Below, one piece after another: positions 27,862-36,524 of a stretch of 64,000 nucleotides of DNA (its first letter is position 1; each line of letters begins with the position of its first letter). The stretch covers positions 66,257 to 130,256 of the forward strand of contig JAJZRO010000002.1 in the NCBI GenBank assembly GCA_021802645.1. The letters are read 5' to 3'. Origin of the DNA: Deltaproteobacteria bacterium. Its GTDB lineage: Bacteria; Desulfobacterota; Desulfobulbia; Desulfobulbales; Desulfurivibrionaceae. The position numbers were made by a program, and so were the translations under genes. The notes under the pieces were generated by a model. It was not told the DNA's origin, did not search any database, and saw nothing but the letters and a program-made list of their open reading frames with translations.

Positions 27862-29394
27862 TCAGAGCAGGTCGTAGTTGGCTTTCATCACCTGGTAGAT
27901 CATTGCGGAGATATGCCGAATCACGTTGCCGCGGGCCATTTGCCAGTGCCCATAGTTGCGGGTCTTTCTCTGTTTTTCAATGATCCCGACGACCACATAG
28001 GGATAACGGTGGCCATCTTGGGCGCGGGGGGACAGAATACCCATATCCCCGCAGAGTTTCGCGGTGGTGCCGGTCTTGTTGTAGATCAGGGTTCCCCGGG
28101 GGATCGGCGTGCCGCGGTAGAGTCGGTCGGGGCCGGGCAACGCCATCAGGCGGCGAAGTTCCTTGCTCTGGGGGAGTTGATTGCGCCAGAGTGCGACGAG
28201 GAATCGGCCGTAGTCCTTGGCCGAGGCCTTGTTCCGGTAGGTTCTCCCGCCGCTCGGGATGTACTCGACAATGCTGGTTTCTCTAAGCAGGTGGCTGTAA
28301 TGTCTGCGGAGAATTTTCTGCGCCGCTCCGGGACCGCCGACTTGCCTTAATATCCAGTTGGCAGCACTATTGCTGCTGTGCTGAATCATCGCCTCCATTT
28401 TTCTGTGGCTCTTGGGGCCGTAAACTACTTTGCCCTCCTTGAGTCGCTGAAAATAGGCGAGGGCGATGAAAGGTTTGATCATGCTCGCCGCCTGGTAGGG
28501 TCTGTCGGCATTGATGGTGACAAGGGTCTCGCCCTTGGTCAAATCAACGACTAGCCAGCCGGTTTTTTCGTCCCTGGCAACCTGCCCTGTGTGCCGCAGC
28601 TCGGCGAGATACCCTTCCAGCCGTTTTTCCAGGTCGCCGTCGCAGCTGGCCACCTTTTCGTCGATGCTTTTCGTGTCGGCCGCGGCAGGCACGGGGGCCG
28701 TTATGGCCGGTTCGGGAGCAACCTCCGCAGCCTTTTCCTCGTAGTCAAGCAGGCTTGATTCGCCGAAAACCACCTCGTTGTTTTCCTCGCGGGTGATGGA
28801 GGCCGAAAGATGGATGGCGGCCAGCAGTTCGGCGTGGCGCCGAGCCAAGGCCATGGTAGACTGCCTGTCCATCTGTCTTCGGTAAATCAGGGTGAAATTT
28901 CCGTCATCGCCCTTTTCGATAAAGAGATCCTTGCCGATTTCGGAGCCGAGGTAGCGGTAGATTGTTTGATACTCGTCGACCAGGACGGCAAGATTCGGGC
29001 CATGGCCGTAAGAGACGTTATAGAGTTTGTGGTAGTTCTCGTCCTTGATGGCCCTGGCGTCCCCCAGTCCGACCTTGTCAAGGAGGACGCTGTGGCGAAT
29101 AGCTATTTTTGCCGAGGAGAGCGCGGTGGTGTTGCAATCGTAAATGATGCCGTATTGGTCGCCACGCTGGATAAAGCGCAATTTTTTGCCGACTTCGGGG
29201 CCGAGTTGTGCCTCCAGCTCCTCCCTGTAGTCCTGAAGATTGTTCAGATCGTTGTCCCAGATATAGAGCACGTCGTAGCGGTTGGCAGGAGGAGGAACGG
29301 CCTTGGCGGCGGCGGGAAGGAGGAGCACCGCAAGAAGGAAAAGCATGGCCGCGATGCCCAGGGGAGAGCAAGGGCGCAGAGGAATTGTTCTCAT
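27862..29394 (-). CDS. Secreted class A beta-lactamase-like serine hydrolase
   Basis: This penicillin-binding-type hydrolase of about 510 residues has a signal peptide (SPLGIAAMLFLLAVLLLPAA). The C-terminal domain has the Ser-x-x-Lys motif ASMIKPFIAL, an SxN-like motif (HSSNSAANW) and the KTG box YNKTGTTAKLCGDMG. The N-terminal region (about 35-200) holds two similar repeats of about 70 residues, each with a hydrophobic start, LG-E-GK and IY or LIY strands. A beta-lactamase would be shorter and lack these. A cell-wall peptidase or inactive-ligand role is equally possible. The start MRTIPL lacks a strong ribosome site, so an earlier Met cannot be excluded. Confidence 0.75.
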   Translation of the reverse strand: MRTIPLRPCSPLGIAAMLFLLAVLLLPAAAKAVPPPANRYDVLYIWDNDLNNLQDYREELEAQLGPEVGKKLRFIQRGDQYGIIYDCNTTALSSAKIAIRHSVLLDKVGLGDARAIKDENYHKLYNVSYGHGPNLAVLVDEYQTIYRYLGSEIGKDLFIEKGDDGNFTLIYRRQMDRQSTMALARRHAELLAAIHLSASITREENNEVVFGESSLLDYEEKAAEVAPEPAITAPVPAAADTKSIDEKVASCDGDLEKRLEGYLAELRHTGQVARDEKTGWLVVDLTKGETLVTINADRPYQAASMIKPFIALAYFQRLKEGKVVYGPKSHRKMEAMIQHSSNSAANWILRQVGGPGAAQKILRRHYSHLLRETSIVEYIPSGGRTYRNKASAKDYGRFLVALWRNQLPQSKELRRLMALPGPDRLYRGTPIPRGTLIYNKTGTTAKLCGDMGILSPRAQDGHRYPYVVVGIIEKQRKTRNYGHWQMARGNVIRHISAMIYQVMKANYDLL

Positions 29395-29832
29395 GCTGCG
29401 AGGGCGGTTGCTTCCGCTTTTTATAGGCACCACGAGACGACCGGGGGAGGTTGTTTGGCCTGGCGAGGGGATTTCCCTTGACTTTGAATACAACATAACC
29501 TGCCCATAAAAACAAACTCCCGGCGGAATGGCAAGGTGCTGGGGATATTTTTTCCCAAAAATGCATGAACACCGGCAACTAATCAGTACGCATCGAATTC
29601 CTGACCGCGAACCGCTGTAACAGCGGTTCGCATGAAGCCTTGTTGACACGTTGGTGCGGAATCCGCCCATGCGTCGAGCGACCGACCCAGCACTGGAAAT
29701 GGTGGAAGCGTCTGTTCGCCCCGCAAAAAAACAGGCTCACTTTGCCCGGAATAAAGTATGATGCCTCTGAATCAGGAATTGAAGCCGTCTCCCTAGGCCG
29801 GCCCCGACCAATTGAACGCTGTCTTTCCATAC
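29395..29832. other. Gene-poor 438-base stretch with a strong inverted repeat
   Basis: There is no convincing gene here. It holds a perfect 11-bp stem, GCGAACCGCTG-TAA-CAGCGGTTCGC (29607-29631), without a U-run, an isolated TTGACA (29643-29648) and a TATGAT (29757-29762) that do not pair at normal spacing. It separates divergent serine hydrolase and kinase genes and may be decayed mobile DNA, but nothing recognisable supports that. Confidence 0.5.
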
Positions 29833-30996
29833 ATGACCGAAAGCCTTTGTCCTTCCGACATACCCCAAGTTGCACATTGCTCGCAGGGTGAGATCGAGAA
29901 CCAGTGCAAGGCGATCAGCACCAATCGTCAGCTATTGGACGTCCTGGATGGTTTCCCCGGCTTTGTCCTGGTGCTCAACCAGGCCCGGCAGATCGTCTTT
30001 GCCAATCACGCCTTTTTGGGTTTCCTTGGCGCACCAAGCCTTGCCGAGGTGCTGGGGAAAAAGCCGGGAGATGCCCTGGCCTGTGAACATGCGGTGCACA
30101 GTGCGCGCGGCTGCGGCACCACCGACTTCTGCTCCACCTGCGGCGCCGCCAAGGCCGCCCCGCCGTCCCTTGCGCATCTGCCGGCAAACGGTGCCGCCCA
30201 GGAATGCCGGATCAATCAGGAGGGCAGCGGCAGGGCCTTTGATTTCCAAGTACAGACCGCGCCCTTTCCCGGTGTTGACGACCGCCTCTACCTCTTTTTT
30301 CTCACCGATATTTCCCATGAGAAAAGGCGACGGGCCCTGGAACGCATCTTCTTTCACGACGTGGCCAATATCGCCAACGGCATGGTGGGGGTGAGCCGCA
30401 TCCTCTGCGAACGCGAGCTGGCCCTGGAAAAGAAGAAGCAGTTCCATGAGGTGCTGCACCGCTCGGCGCATCGGTTGGCCGAGGAGGTCGAGGCGCAGCG
30501 CGTCCTGGCCGCGGCGGAAAGCAGCGAGCTGCGCCTCGACCTCCGGTCGTGTGCCAGTCGCGCCCTGCTCGACGAGGTGGCTGCCTTTTACAACAACAGC
30601 GGCGATCACCACTGCCGGGTGGAGGTTGGGGCCGAGGCGGTGGACACGGAGTTTGTCACCGATCCGCGGCTGTTGCACCGCATCCTCGTCAATATGACCA
30701 AGAATGCCATCGAAGCCTCCCCCCACGGGGCAGTGATTCGCCTCGGCTGCGACCAGGCCGGAGACGATCTGGAAATCTGGGTCCACAACCAAGGGTGCAT
30801 GCCGGAGAAGGTCCGACTCCAGATTTTCCAGCGCTCCTTCTCCACCAAGGGGACGGGCCGGGGGCTGGGCACCTACAGCATGAAGCTGCTGGGCGAGCGC
30901 TATCTGAAAGGGCGGGTCAGCTTCACCTCCAGCCCGGAAGAGGGCACCACCTTCCGCTTCCGTTGTCCCGGCAGCATCGAGACCGCCAGCACCTAA
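29833..30996 (+). CDS. Cytoplasmic PAS histidine kinase with Cys-rich PAS insert
   Basis: This soluble kinase of 387 residues has a short N-terminal leader (its duplicate lies at 27708). The PAS domain (about 35-160) carries a Cys cluster (ALACEHAVHSARGCGTTDFC, then STCG) typical of a deltaproteobacterial kinase type. The HisKA box is FFHDVANIANGMVGVSRIL, and the ATPase domain has NMTKNAIEAS and TKGTGRGLGTYSMKLLGERY. The Cys set could bind metal or sense redox state; that is inference. There is no transmembrane segment and no adjacent response regulator. The start at MTESL is one of two nearby Met codons. Confidence 0.85.
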   Translation: MTESLCPSDIPQVAHCSQGEIENQCKAISTNRQLLDVLDGFPGFVLVLNQARQIVFANHAFLGFLGAPSLAEVLGKKPGDALACEHAVHSARGCGTTDFCSTCGAAKAAPPSLAHLPANGAAQECRINQEGSGRAFDFQVQTAPFPGVDDRLYLFFLTDISHEKRRRALERIFFHDVANIANGMVGVSRILCERELALEKKKQFHEVLHRSAHRLAEEVEAQRVLAAAESSELRLDLRSCASRALLDEVAAFYNNSGDHHCRVEVGAEAVDTEFVTDPRLLHRILVNMTKNAIEASPHGAVIRLGCDQAGDDLEIWVHNQGCMPEKVRLQIFQRSFSTKGTGRGLGTYSMKLLGERYLKGRVSFTSSPEEGTTFRFRCPGSIETAST

Positions 30997-31017
30997 GCGC
31001 CGACGCCGCAGGCCGTG

Positions 31018-32082
31018 ATGAAACTCCTGGTGGTGGAACCCTACTACGGCGGCTCGCACAAGGCCTTTCTCGACGGGTTGCTCCGAGAGCTGCCCCATGA
31101 CCGCGAGTTGCTCACCCTGCCGGCCCAACACTGGAAATGGCGGATGCGGCTGGCGGCCCCCTATTTTGCCACCCTGCTGCGCGAGCGGCAAGCGACAGGG
31201 TACGACGCCATCTTCTGTTCCTCGTTCATCGATGTGGCAACCTTCCGTGGCCTGCTGCCCCTGCATCTCGCTGGACTGCCGCTGCTGGTCTATTTCCACG
31301 AAAACCAGTTCGCCTATCCGGTGCAGGTGGAGGCGGAGCGGGACGTGCACTTCGCCCTCACCAACGTGACCACGGCCCTGAGCGCGGACAAGGTTGGTTT
31401 CAACTCCCGCTACAACCTGGAATCCTTCCTGGACGGCGCCAAGGGACTGCTGGCCAGGATGCCGGACATGGCCCTGCCCGGTTGGGAGGAGGCCATCCGC
31501 GCCAAGGCGGTGGTGCTCTATCCGGGATTGGATTTTCAAGGGCTTGACGATTGCCCGATTCCAGAGCTGGACGATGGCCCGCCGGTGGTGCTCTGGAACC
31601 ACCGCTGGGAGCACGACAAGGACCCGGAGTTTTTCTTCCGCACCCTCTTTGCCTTGGCAGATCAAGGCGTGGCGTTTCGCCTCATCGTCCTCGGTCAATC
31701 CTTCCGCGCTCAGCCGCCGATCTTTGCCGAGGCTGCCTCAAGGCTGGCCTCGCGGATCATCCATTTCGGCTATGCACCATCACGGGAAGAATATTGTCGG
31801 TTGCTGCGGCAGGCCGCGGTGGTCGTCTCCACCGCCCGACATGAGTTCTACGGCATCGCGGTGCTGGAGGCGGTGCGGGCGGGTTGTCGCCCCCTGGTGC
31901 CCGATCGATTGTCTTACCAGGAGCTCTTTCCCGCCCGATTCCGTTATCAGGACGAGGAGTTCGCAGAATGTCTCCGGCGCAGTCTCACAGACGGCCGGAT
32001 GTCGGGGGAAGAGGCGCAGGAACTTACCACGCCATACTCTTGGCCCGCCGTGCTCCCCCAGTATCTCCGCTGGTTCCCCTGA
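31018..32082 (+). CDS. Glycosyltransferase related to tRNA-queuosine mannosyltransferase (QTMAN/GTDC1)
   Basis: This 354-residue GT-B glycosyltransferase has the N-domain once called DUF3524. The opening VVEPYYGGSHKAFLDGL, the LPAQHWKWRMR segment and VYFHENQFAYPVQ match what I recall of human GTDC1/QTMAN, which mannosylates queuosine in tRNA-Asp. The C-domain matches closely too: LWNHRWEHDKDPEFFFRTL, HFGYAPSREEYCRLL and STARHEFYGIAVLEAV. It starts 21 bases after the kinase gene. If function is conserved it modifies tRNA; other acceptors are possible in bacteria. The ATG is preceded in frame by GTG. Confidence 0.8.
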   Translation: MKLLVVEPYYGGSHKAFLDGLLRELPHDRELLTLPAQHWKWRMRLAAPYFATLLRERQATGYDAIFCSSFIDVATFRGLLPLHLAGLPLLVYFHENQFAYPVQVEAERDVHFALTNVTTALSADKVGFNSRYNLESFLDGAKGLLARMPDMALPGWEEAIRAKAVVLYPGLDFQGLDDCPIPELDDGPPVVLWNHRWEHDKDPEFFFRTLFALADQGVAFRLIVLGQSFRAQPPIFAEAASRLASRIIHFGYAPSREEYCRLLRQAAVVVSTARHEFYGIAVLEAVRAGCRPLVPDRLSYQELFPARFRYQDEEFAECLRRSLTDGRMSGEEAQELTTPYSWPAVLPQYLRWFP

Positions 32083-32232
32083 GCCCGCAAAAAGCGTGAC
32101 GCAATTCGTGGTCTGGAAGGAAGGTGTTGCCGGACTGGCGAGGCAGTACAGTTCGGTACGGCGAGGAGCCGCGCAGCGCGTTGAGCCGGCAGCAGCGAAG
32201 CGGCGAAGTTAGCGCGTGAGTGAGGATTGGGG

Positions 32233-33831
32233 TTACGCCCCGTAGTCGAAGGCGGCGCTGAAGAGGGTCTTGGTGTAGGGGTGGCGCGGCCGGGCAAAGA
32301 TCTGGGAGGCCGGGCCGGACTCGACGATGCGGCCGTTCTGCATCACCGCCACGTCGTCGGCCAGGGCGCGGACGGTACGCAGGTCGTGGGAGATGAAGAG
32401 ATAGGTCATCTGGTGGCGCTCCTGCAGGCGCTTTAAGAGCTCGATGATCTGCGCCTGGATAGTCATGTCCAGGGCGCTGGTCGGTTCGTCCAGCACCAGG
32501 AAGCGCGGTTGCAGCACCACCGCCCGGGCAATGGCGATGCGTTGGCGCTGACCGCCCGAGAACTCGTGGGGGTAGCGGTCCGCCATCTCGGGCGTCAGCC
32601 CCACCTCATCCAGGGCCTGTTCCACCAGCGCCCGCCGTTCATGGCGATCCTTGCCAATCTTATGCACCGCCAATCCTTCACCCACGATCTGTTCGATGGT
32701 CATCCGGGGCGAGAGCGACGAATACGGGTCCTGGAAGACCACCTGCAACTCGCGCCGCAGAGGCCGCAATTCCTTGGTGGTCAGGGCGGCGAGGTCGTAA
32801 TCCTGATAGTGGATGCCCCCCTGGCTCCCGGTCAACCGCAGGATGGCGAGGCCCAGCGTGGTTTTGCCGGAGCCGGATTCGCCCACCACGCCGAAGGTGG
32901 TGCCTTCGCGGATGGAGAGCGTCACGTTGTCCACCGCCCGCACGGTGCCCACGGTGCGGCGGAAGAAGCCGGCCTTGAGCTGGAAATGGCAGCGCAGGTT
33001 CTTGATCTCGATGAGCGGGGCAGTGGGCTCCTTGGCGGTCGGTTCGCCATGCGGCACGCTGTTCATCAGGTGGATGGTGTAGGGGTGGTGCGGTTCCGTG
33101 AAGATGGTCTCGGTCGGCCCCTCCTCGACGATGGTGCCCTGGTTCATGATCGCCACCCGGTCCGCCACCTTCCGCACCATGTTGAGGTCGTGGGTAATGA
33201 GCAGCACCGCCATACCCATCTCCCGCTGGATTTCCTTGATCAGCGCGAGGATCTGCGCCTGGATGGTGACATCGAGCGCAGTGGTGGGCTCGTCGGCGAT
33301 GAGCAGCGAGGGCTTGCAGGCCAGGGCCATGGCGATCATCACCCGCTGGCGCTGGCCGCCGGAAAGCTGATGCGGGAAGGCGTCGAGACGGTGTTTCGGG
33401 TCCTGGATACCGCTGCGGCGCATGAGATCGACGGCGTATTCCCGGGCCGACTCCCTGGGCAGCTTCTGGTGGAGCATGATCGGCTCGATGAGCTGGTCGC
33501 CGATGGTGTACACCGGATTGAGCGAGGTCATCGGCTCCTGGAAGACCATGGCGATGCGGTTGCCGCGCACCTCCCGCATTTTGGCCTCGGGCAGAGTCAA
33601 CAGGTCGCCGTACTCCTCGAAGAGGATGCGGCCGCTGGTGTCGATGCTCTCCCGTTCCAGCAGCTGGAGGATGGAAAGGGCGGTGACCGATTTGCCGGAG
33701 CCCGATTCGCCGACCAGAGCCACGGTTTCGCCCTGGTGGACGGTGAACGAAACCTGATTGAGCACCGGCGTAAGCCCGCTGGCGCCCTTGAAGCCGAGAG
33801 AAAGATTATCGACGGTGAGCAGTTCTTTCAT
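32233..33831 (-). CDS. yejF: Oligopeptide/microcin C-type ABC transporter ATPase YejF
   Basis: This is the double ATPase subunit of a Yej-type peptide importer. At 532 residues there are two complete ABC modules: Walker [15 protein letters not shown] with [15 protein letters not shown] and DEPTTALD, then [15 protein letters not shown] with [15 protein letters not shown] and DEPTSALD. Oligopeptide-type C-terminal extensions follow each ([21 protein letters not shown]). It is the last gene of the operon, two bases after yejE. About 150 unexplained bases separate it from the glycosyltransferase gene. Confidence 0.92.
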   Translation of the reverse strand: MKELLTVDNLSLGFKGASGLTPVLNQVSFTVHQGETVALVGESGSGKSVTALSILQLLERESIDTSGRILFEEYGDLLTLPEAKMREVRGNRIAMVFQEPMTSLNPVYTIGDQLIEPIMLHQKLPRESAREYAVDLMRRSGIQDPKHRLDAFPHQLSGGQRQRVMIAMALACKPSLLIADEPTTALDVTIQAQILALIKEIQREMGMAVLLITHDLNMVRKVADRVAIMNQGTIVEEGPTETIFTEPHHPYTIHLMNSVPHGEPTAKEPTAPLIEIKNLRCHFQLKAGFFRRTVGTVRAVDNVTLSIREGTTFGVVGESGSGKTTLGLAILRLTGSQGGIHYQDYDLAALTTKELRPLRRELQVVFQDPYSSLSPRMTIEQIVGEGLAVHKIGKDRHERRALVEQALDEVGLTPEMADRYPHEFSGGQRQRIAIARAVVLQPRFLVLDEPTSALDMTIQAQIIELLKRLQERHQMTYLFISHDLRTVRALADDVAVMQNGRIVESGPASQIFARPRHPYTKTLFSAAFDYGA

Positions 33832-33833
33832 GG

Positions 33834-34865
33834 TTAGATCTTGCGCGGATCAAAGGCCTCGCGCAGGGCCTCGCCGATGAAGATGAGCAGGATGAGGGTG
33901 CCGACCAGCACGGTGAAGGTGCCGAGCGAGAGCCACCACGCCTCGATGTTGGCCTTGCCCTGCGCCAGCAGTTCGCCGAGGCTCGGGGTGGGCGGCGGTA
34001 CGCCTAAGCCCAGGAAATCGAGGCTGGTCAAGGCGAGGATCGCGCCGCTCATACGGAAGGGCAGAAAAGTGATCACCGGGGTCATGCCGTTCGGCAGCAG
34101 ATGGCGGAACATGATGGTGACGTTGCTGACCCCCAGAGCCTTGGCCGCCTTGACGTAATCGAGGTTGCGGCCTTTGAGAAACTCGGCCCGCACATAGTCG
34201 GAAAGGCCCATCCAGCCGAAGAGCGAAAGCAGAATCAGCAGCAGCAGCACGCTCGGCTTGAAGATGGAGGCGAAGATGATGAGCAGGTAGAGTTCCGGCA
34301 TGGCGCTCCAGATCTCGATGAAGCGCTGGAGGAAGAGGTCAGTGCGGCCGGCGAGGTAGCCCTGGACGGCGCCGGCGATAATGCCGATCACTGTCCCCAC
34401 CAGGGTGAGGCCGAGGCCGAAGAGCACCGAGAGCCGGAAGCCGTAGAGCAGGCGGGCCAAAACGTCCCGGCCGCGGTCGTCGGTACCGAGCAGGTTGACC
34501 CTGCTGGGTGGCGACGGCACCGGGCCGTTGATATTGAGGTTGATCGAGGCGTAGCTGTGCGGGTTGGGCGGAAAGAGCGCCCAGTTGCCGTTGCTGGCGA
34601 GGCGCTGGCGAACGGTCGGGTCCTGGTAGTCCGTCTCGGTGTCGAAGTCGCCGCCGAAGGTGGTTTCCGGGTAGGCGGTGAAGAGCGGGAAGTAGTAGTG
34701 CTGATGGTAATAGACCACAAAGGGCTTGTCGTTGGAGAGCACCTCGGCAAAAAGGCTGGCGACAAAGAGCAGGGCAAAGAGGATGAGGCTCACGTAGCCA
34801 CGGCGGTTTGCCTTGAAACGCTGCCAGCGGCGCTGGTTCGGGGTTTGTTTCGGGGGCGTACTCAT
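33834..34865 (-). CDS. yejE: ABC transporter permease YejE
   Basis: This inner-membrane permease of 343 residues has a charged N-terminus, one helix (YVSLILFALLFVASLFAEVL), a long periplasmic insert characteristic of YejE (NDKPFVVYYHQHYYFPLFTA and the following segment), and five further helices. The ATPase-contact EAA loop is DYVRAEFLKGRNLDYVKAAK, then LGVSNVTIMFRHLLPNGM. It is encoded between yejB (seven-base gap) and yejF (two-base gap). Confidence 0.92.
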   Translation of the reverse strand: MSTPPKQTPNQRRWQRFKANRRGYVSLILFALLFVASLFAEVLSNDKPFVVYYHQHYYFPLFTAYPETTFGGDFDTETDYQDPTVRQRLASNGNWALFPPNPHSYASINLNINGPVPSPPSRVNLLGTDDRGRDVLARLLYGFRLSVLFGLGLTLVGTVIGIIAGAVQGYLAGRTDLFLQRFIEIWSAMPELYLLIIFASIFKPSVLLLLILLSLFGWMGLSDYVRAEFLKGRNLDYVKAAKALGVSNVTIMFRHLLPNGMTPVITFLPFRMSGAILALTSLDFLGLGVPPPTPSLGELLAQGKANIEAWWLSLGTFTVLVGTLILLIFIGEALREAFDPRKI

Positions 34866-34872
34866 GGGGACG

Positions 34873-35937
34873 TCAGCGTGACTCGATGCCTTCGAAGGTG
34901 ATGCGCGGGTCCACGGCCACGTAGCTCAGGTCGGTAAGCAGCCGTGAGATGAGGCCAATGATGGTGAAAAAATAGAGGGTGCCCAAGACCACGGGATAGT
35001 CGCGGTTCATGATCGATTCGTAGGCGAGTAACCCCATGCCGTCCAGTGAGAAGATGGTCTCGATGAGCAGACTGCCGGTAAAGAAGGCGGTGATGAACGA
35101 GCCGGGAAAGCCGGTGATGATCGGGATGATGGCGTTGCGGAAGATGTGGCGGTAGAGCACCTTGTTTTCGGAAAGCCCTTTGGCGCGGGCGGTGATGACG
35201 TACTGCTTGCGGATTTCTTCGAGGAAGCTGTTTTTGGTCAGCAGCGTCATCACGGCGAGACTCCCCATCGCGCTGGAGACGATGGGCAACACCATGTGCC
35301 AGAGGTAGTCGAGCACCTTGTGGATCAGGCCCAGATCGTGCCAGTTGTCCGAGACCAGTCCCCGCAAGGGGAAAAGGCTCCAGAAGCTGCCGCCGCCGAA
35401 GAGCACGATGAGCAGGATCGCCAGCACGAAGCCGGGGATGGCGTAGCCGATCAGGATGACGGTGCTGGTGAAGACGTCGAAGCGGGAACCGTCCCGCACC
35501 GCCTTGGCGATGCCGAGGGGGATGCAGGCGCCGTAGACGATGAGGAAGGACCACAGCCCCAGCGACATCGAAACCGGCAGCTTGGAGACCACCAGCGCGG
35601 CGACGCTGCGATGATGGTAGTAGGACTCCCCGAAGTTGAAGCAGAAGTAGTTTTTCATCATGGTGATGAAGCGGGTGACCGGCGGCTGGTCGAAGCCATA
35701 GAGCTTCTTGAGTTGAGCGATGCGTTCCTCGTCGAGGCCCTTGGCCCCCTGGTAGAGGTCGCTGGTCCGTGCCGCCCGCACCTCGCCGCCCATGCCGGCG
35801 GTCTGCCCCTTCATCTCGGCGAGCATACGCTCCACCGGACCACCGGGTACGAACTGGGTGACGGTGAAGGTAACGAGCATGACCCCGATCAGAGTGGGGA
35901 TCATCAGCAGGAGGCGGCGGAGGATATAGGCGACCAT
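34873..35937 (-). CDS. yejB: ABC transporter permease YejB
   Basis: This DppB-type permease of 354 residues has an N-terminal helix (ILRRLLLMIPTLIGVMLVTF) with the family VTQFVPGGPVERML, a periplasmic insert, and five more helices. The EAA loop is EIRKQYVITARAKGLSENKV. The 3' part carries FFTIIGLISRLLTDLSYVAVDPR. It lies nine bases after the receiver gene, so it is likely transcribed with it. Confidence 0.92.
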   Translation of the reverse strand: MVAYILRRLLLMIPTLIGVMLVTFTVTQFVPGGPVERMLAEMKGQTAGMGGEVRAARTSDLYQGAKGLDEERIAQLKKLYGFDQPPVTRFITMMKNYFCFNFGESYYHHRSVAALVVSKLPVSMSLGLWSFLIVYGACIPLGIAKAVRDGSRFDVFTSTVILIGYAIPGFVLAILLIVLFGGGSFWSLFPLRGLVSDNWHDLGLIHKVLDYLWHMVLPIVSSAMGSLAVMTLLTKNSFLEEIRKQYVITARAKGLSENKVLYRHIFRNAIIPIITGFPGSFITAFFTGSLLIETIFSLDGMGLLAYESIMNRDYPVVLGTLYFFTIIGLISRLLTDLSYVAVDPRITFEGIESR

Positions 35938-35946
35938 GGGCGTAAG

Positions 35947-36342
35947 TTACGAGGCGGCGTTGCGCTGCTGCATCGTTTCGGTGATGATTTCCTTGAGTTC
36001 CTGCATCTTGAAGGGCTTGGCGAGGTAGTTGTCCATCCCGTTCTCCAGGCATTTTTCACGGTAGCCCGGCATCACGTGGGCGGTGACGGCGATGATCGGG
36101 ATATGGCCGCCGTTGCTCCTCTCGTGGGCGCGGATGGCGGCGGTGGCCTCGAAGCCGTCCATCACCGGCATCTGGATGTCCATGAGCACCGCGTCAAAAG
36201 AGCCCTTCCGGTATTCCGCGACGCCGATTTTACCGTCGGCCGCGATCACGCAGGTGTACCCGAATTGCTTGAGCATGAGGCCCAGCAGCTTCTGGTTTAC
36301 CGGGTTGTCTTCCACCACGAGGATGTGAAGCGGGTTGCCCAT
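35947..36342 (-). CDS. Stand-alone response-regulator receiver
   Basis: This 131-residue protein is only a receiver domain: acidic pair VVEDNPVNQKLLGLML, phospho-acceptor Asp in VLMDIQMPVMDGFEATAAIR, Thr in IPIIAVTAHVM and Lys in YLAKPFKMQELKEII. The VNQKL and DIQMPVMDG signatures are typical of receivers paired with hybrid kinases. There is no output domain. It sits between yejA and yejB in the same orientation with a candidate promoter upstream; no kinase is adjacent. The ATG MGNPLH lacks a clear ribosome site; a TTG two codons upstream is possible. Confidence 0.88.
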   Translation of the reverse strand: MGNPLHILVVEDNPVNQKLLGLMLKQFGYTCVIAADGKIGVAEYRKGSFDAVLMDIQMPVMDGFEATAAIRAHERSNGGHIPIIAVTAHVMPGYREKCLENGMDNYLAKPFKMQELKEIITETMQQRNAAS

Positions 36343-36454
36343 GAGCAATACGACTACTGCCCCCAGCGGGAGGCGATTGCCTCTCTTGGCTGCCGGTGAC
36401 CACGGGCCGCGGGGTAAAAACGCCGGACAAGAGGCCGTTGTCAGCCGTTTGTTA

Positions 36455-36484
36455 CCATTACCGTGCCGGCCCGCGATTTGTCAA
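36455..36484 (-). promoter_or_regulatory. Candidate internal promoter before the receiver-yejBEF genes
   Basis: On the minus strand a perfect TTGACA is followed after 18 bases by TAATGG, in the 182-base gap between yejA and the receiver gene. It would allow yejBEF and the receiver to be expressed apart from yejA. Confidence 0.4.
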
Positions 36485-36524
36485 CCGCAAACGCGGGCAA
36501 AAACCGGAATTGTCGCGGCGGTTG

